Source: Vicia villosa (taxonomy: Eukaryota > Streptophyta > Magnoliopsida > Fabales > Fabaceae). From it: a stretch of DNA of 64,000 nt. Below, in pieces: positions 60,769-64,000 of this stretch; the stretch's first letter is position 1, and each line of letters starts with the position of its first letter. Under the pieces are notes generated by a model, which ran no database searches, was not told the origin of the DNA, and was given only the letters and a program-made list of their open reading frames with translations. The stretch is taken from contig NW_026705312.1 in NCBI RefSeq assembly GCF_029867415.1, forward strand, positions 248,001 to 312,000, in the 5' to 3' direction. The position numbers were made by a program, and so were the translations under genes.

Positions 60769-62260
60769 CTTTAAGGATAAACTGAGACTTAGTTTTGGAG
60801 CACCAGATATTTCTTCATATTCAGCTGCATCTAGTTCCATAAGATGGTTTGGACTGAAGAACTTGGGGAGTATGTGTTGTCTCAATATAATCAACAAAAA
60901 AAATGGCAGAGGGAACAACATTCCAGCAATTGGAATCCATGTCACTACAAAACAAATCAAGAAATACAGACATTGGATGAGTGTAAACAAGACTATATTT
61001 TTGAAAGGAACCGACTCAACAAAGGAAGCATGATCACCTTCCAATAACCTGCAAGGATAGGTAGGCTTTAGAAACATAATTCAATGATAACGAACACTTC
61101 AAATTGAAGATGTGTCTGTGTCCGATATTGTCATTGTCAATGTGTCAATGTCGTGTATGTATCGGTAATTCATTAAACATGAAGTATAGAAATTTCATGA
61201 TTATGTTAAAATGGTGAAATCGAAGTAGCTTCACTTACTTGTACCATCTACTCATAATAACAAAGATATACAACAATCAACTAGTTTTATTGCCAAAGGT
61301 AAGATGATAAAAGGCTTAAGCTTACATTAGGATTATTATCCATTTCTATAAACACTGCTTGCATTTTCCCATATATTTCAGAGTTGCTAGCTTCCTGCCT
61401 TATGCTTTCCTTTGCACTTTTAACCATCTTTCTTCGGATCATCTACCATTCAAATATCAACAAATCAACATAATTAGCATAAAATTCAATCTTGATACTT
61501 ACTCTACAAATTCCAATACTCATTTACTCACCTGTTTCTTGAGAACAGATAGACTCTTTGTTGTAACTCTCAAGTGTAACTTTTTATCAAAATCACAGTG
61601 AAACACCATGATTGTCAAATTCGTACATCAAATGACATAAAATTTCTATTCAATAATTTACCTGAATACTGTAATCTTAGACCCTGGTTCTAATGTAAGC
61701 AATATCGACTCCCAGATTTACGTAGCTAGTGGTTGTCTGCGTTCAGGATGTTTGGTATCTCTAGGAGCTCCAAACTTCATGAAGTTTGCTGCCGTGTACC
61801 TGACTCACATGTTCAAATTATATTGCGCGAGTTACAATAATTTCCCATATTGTTCACATGGTGATACTATATAATTCATCTTGTCACAGTTTATGGATAA
61901 CATATAGTACCATTATTTATTTGATAGTAATGTTAGGTTTCATTCCCCACAAAAGTATAATGGTATCAATAATGTCCTAATGTTGATCAGACTTTTAAGG
62001 CAAGAAACTAAAGTAACTTCTGTACTAGAAAGCACCAACCTTCTAGGGCTACGAGGTAAATCACGAGCTAGTCCAAATAGAGTGTCAGAATCAAGAAGCC
62101 CACCATTTCCATGAGGTATAGCTTTAACATACTTGCAACCTCCAACGATTGGAAATTCTGGGTTTGATTGGTTCGTTGCGAAAAATTCATCGATACCGAC
62201 TTTGATATCGTCTACAATACCCTTGAAAGGTGTTCTCAAGCTCTCCATCTCTGCATTCAT
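60769..62260 (-). pseudogene. Boron transporter (BOR)-like gene remnant lacking central exons
   Basis: Minus-strand exons of a BOR-type borate exporter (SLC4-like plasma membrane protein). Exon at 61532-61566 or slightly longer: TKSLSVLKKQ, then GTGAGT donor. Exon at 61326-61442: MIRRKMVKSAKESIRQEASN, SEIYGKMQAVFIEMDNNPN, with AG acceptor and GTAAGC donor. Exon at 60769-61048: LLEGDHASFVESVPFKNI, the membrane segments around CFVVTWIPIAGMLFPLPFFL, and ELDAAEYEEISGAP, with CAG acceptor and GTATAC donor. A possible first exon begins MESLRTPFKGIVDDIK at 62248. The 1-kb-plus coding block for the first nine or so membrane spans, and about 110 residues between the second and third listed exons, are absent: the 277-bp gap between 61048 and 61326 cannot hold them. 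So this is a deleted or captured pseudogene. Splice sites are intact, so it may be transcribed. Confidence 0.75.
61940..62260 (-). CDS. Unidentified exon-like frame fused to a BOR-like start
   Basis: A 106-codon open frame, no stop for 320 bp. Residues 5-20 (MESLRTPFKGIVDDIK) resemble the BOR N-terminus. The following FPIVGGCKYVKAIPHGNGGL, LDSDTLFGLARDLPRSPRR does not match BOR and I cannot name it. A possible donor GTTGGT follows PRSPRR. It looks like genuine coding sequence from a second gene, which would make the locus chimeric. It could instead be one exon of an unrelated gene with a coincidental start. Confidence 0.35.
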   Translation of the reverse strand: MNAEMESLRTPFKGIVDDIKVGIDEFFATNQSNPEFPIVGGCKYVKAIPHGNGGLLDSDTLFGLARDLPRSPRRLVLSSTEVTLVSCLKSLINIRTLLIPLYFCGE

Positions 62261-62863
62261 CCATAAAAATAATCATCATCACAAAAATTATAGTGTACTA
62301 GTTTCACACGTTCAAAACACAAACCCAAATACTACAAAATCAATGTCTTTAACATGCAATTCAATGCAATGATATGAAAAAACAAACTATAGTTTCTATA
62401 CCATAAATTCATAAAACAATGAAGCTGCGAAAAAAAATCAAAAAAATCAGTTAACAGTGGCTAGCACGAACCTAGCGGAGATATTGTTGTGACTGCAGCC
62501 AAAGAACGTTACAGCTTATATTTTAAGAGAATTAGGTAAATGAATTAACGTGTATTTTTATATTACTTAACAAGTCTATATTAGTTATATTTATGTAATA
62601 TTTTTTTAAAGAGGTATGCTATATATACATTTTTTTTCTACACCAATTGCTTTTACACTGTATGCATACACATCTTTTACCCTTGCACAGTTGCCAAAGT
62701 AAGGAAAAATTACTCTAGAAGTTTCTTAACTTAATTTAAAAGTTTCATAGTAGTATCTTCATATTTTCCCTTTAACTATTCGAAACAATTACAAAAGTGC
62801 TTGTGTCATAAGTTCCGGTAAGCTATGAATAAGTTCTATTAAAAGTTGTTTATACACAAACAA

Positions 62864-63046
62864 TCAGAAGAAATGAAACATGAAAACAGAACCGTGCGGA
62901 CCTGACATGTACCTTGAAGAACATAAACAAGAATACAAAGACAAACTCGCCATTAACACTCGTCTTGTTGGGGACACAAAAGTCTTTTTCAATATAGCAC
63001 CAGAATCCTGAGTTTGATCTTCTGTCCTATAAACACACATCAACAA
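62864..63046 (-). other. Possible exon of unknown gene
   Basis: Bounded on the minus strand by an acceptor (GTGTTTATAG before GACAGAAG) and a donor (CTTCAAG before GTACATG), with all of 120 bp open in two frames. One frame reads DSGAILKKTFVSPTRRVLMA. No family is recognised. It may be a 5' non-coding exon of the BOR-like transcript. Confidence 0.25.
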
Positions 63047-63384
63047 CAGTTACACTTAAAACACCCCAAACACTATATAACAAATCGATTATGCAATAAG
63101 CGATTAATTAGAGATGATTATTAGTAGTAGAGTCCTTGAGTCAATTCTAGATCACCGTGAACATTAAGTAAACCAAGCAATTTATTTTATACTAATACAT
63201 GCTAAGACTAAGAGCTTGGGTGAGACTTTTCATCAAACACCTTGTGTGTAAGATGAAAAACTCTTCACTTTGAAAGCTTTCGATAGCAAGAACTGAGCAA
63301 CAATCATCAATGATAACACAACTACGATTAAGCAACCAAGAATTGAACAGGAGAGAAGAAAGGAATTCAAAAACGCGTGAATAC

Positions 63385-63640
63385 TTGCCTCACTGGATTT
63401 GTTGACGGAAACGCGAGAACAACCTTGGAACTCCACCGCGCACCTCCACAGTTACCTCAAAGCTCCGCTGCACCTCTCAATCTCGATTTCCCCGCATCCA
63501 CAAACCAAATGTGTTGCCGGAATCCCGTCACCTCGTCATTATATTTTTCGCCGGTAATTCCTTCTCCTTCTTTAAGAGTGAATCAATTGGTTGATTATTT
63601 GTTAGCATTGTTTCATGATGAAGGAGAGTAGAGAGAATGG
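63385..63640 (-). other. GC-richer block, possible 5'UTR exon
   Basis: A locally GC-rich stretch. On the minus strand it would serve as the leader of the BOR-like transcript, with GTGAGG or GCAAGT donors near 63387-63395. Open frames exist on both strands (63377-63631 plus; 63233-63436 minus) without recognisable domains. Leader sequence is the more likely reading. Confidence 0.3.
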
Positions 63641-64000
63641 ATTTTGAAAATAAGTGTTTTTTTAGAATGAAAAAGCACTTCTCATAAGTGCTTATGGGAA
63701 GAAGGCATTTTCACGTTACATGAAAGCTACGATACTCTCGGTAGTTTTCTTCTTTCCTTTTTCTTTGTTGATTATTTTGTTTTAATGTAAACGAAGACTG
63801 CAACGTCATTGTTTTTTGGTTATGTTCTAAATAGAAATAATCAAGTGTATTTTTTTTTTTTAGTTATGTTCTAATTATAGAAATAATCAAGTGAATCTTT
63901 TTTTTGTCATGTTCTAATTATAGAAATAATCAAGTGCATTTTTTTTAATAAATTATAAAATTTTATTATATGTCAATGAATTAACAATTCTTATAGTAAA
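63641..64000. other. Intergenic, hairpin and T-rich repeats
   Basis: AAGCACTTCTCATAAGTGCTT at about 63674-63694 is a perfect 8-bp stem. From 63825, a unit of about 55-60 bp (GTTCTAATTATAGAAATAATCAAGTG plus a T run; here 63826, 63876, 63912) is repeated three times. Confidence 0.55.

Overview
The window looks like nuclear DNA from a cool-season legume (a relative of Vicia, Pisum, Lathyrus, Medicago or Trifolium). It is AT-rich and packed with nested transposable elements and long (TA)n tracts. It carries a very long-LTR Ogre-type (Ty3/gypsy, Tat lineage) retroelement and only two intact protein-coding genes. The genus is an inference from the Ogre-type element, not something read directly.

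Region by region. 0.8-2.9 kb: two related fold-back elements sit back to back inside one (TA)n microsatellite. 3.8-22.3 kb: a Helitron 3' terminus is followed by a minus-strand LINE that has been split by a 15.3-kb LTR element (6269-21563). That element has two 4470-bp LTRs that differ at only two noticed positions, a 5-bp target duplication (CTCCC), a primer binding site and a polypurine tract. It has no reverse transcriptase or integrase, so it is a young non-autonomous derivative. Its 3' non-coding part is a mosaic of tandem repeats. 22.7-35.1 kb: fragments of other LTR elements, a 39-base G run, a textbook solo LTR (27700-28189) and a MULE-type MITE (28716-28900).

36.2-40.3 kb: the main gene, a full-length intronless-CDS exportin-2 (CAS/CSE1) on the minus strand. 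It has a compact promoter and a probable 3'UTR intron whose 5' splice site directly follows the stop codon. 42.1-44.8 kb: a probable Pack-MULE carrying a captured LRR receptor kinase fragment, with a hAT element nested inside it. 45.2-48.4 kb: a second Helitron-like terminus of the same family as the first, a second LINE and a G-rich inverted-repeat element. 50.3-51.05 kb: an intact single-exon AP2/ERF (DREB-type) transcription factor on the minus strand. 52.8-55.3 kb: a decayed Ty1/copia polyprotein into which a 5'-truncated LINE inserted (perfect 9-bp target duplication). 55.9-58.8 kb: decayed Ty3 integrase, LTR fragments, tetranucleotide repeats and a hAT MITE with a perfect 8-bp target duplication. 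59.7-64 kb: a CACTA-transposon left end with subterminal repeats, followed by exons of a boron-transporter (BOR) gene that lacks its central exons.

The two intact genes (nuclear export of importin-alpha; stress or developmental transcription) have no evident functional link. The rest of the window is a record of layered insertions whose relative order can be read: LINE before Ogre element, copia before LINE, MULE before hAT. All assignments come from reading translations and motifs by eye; no database search was possible.
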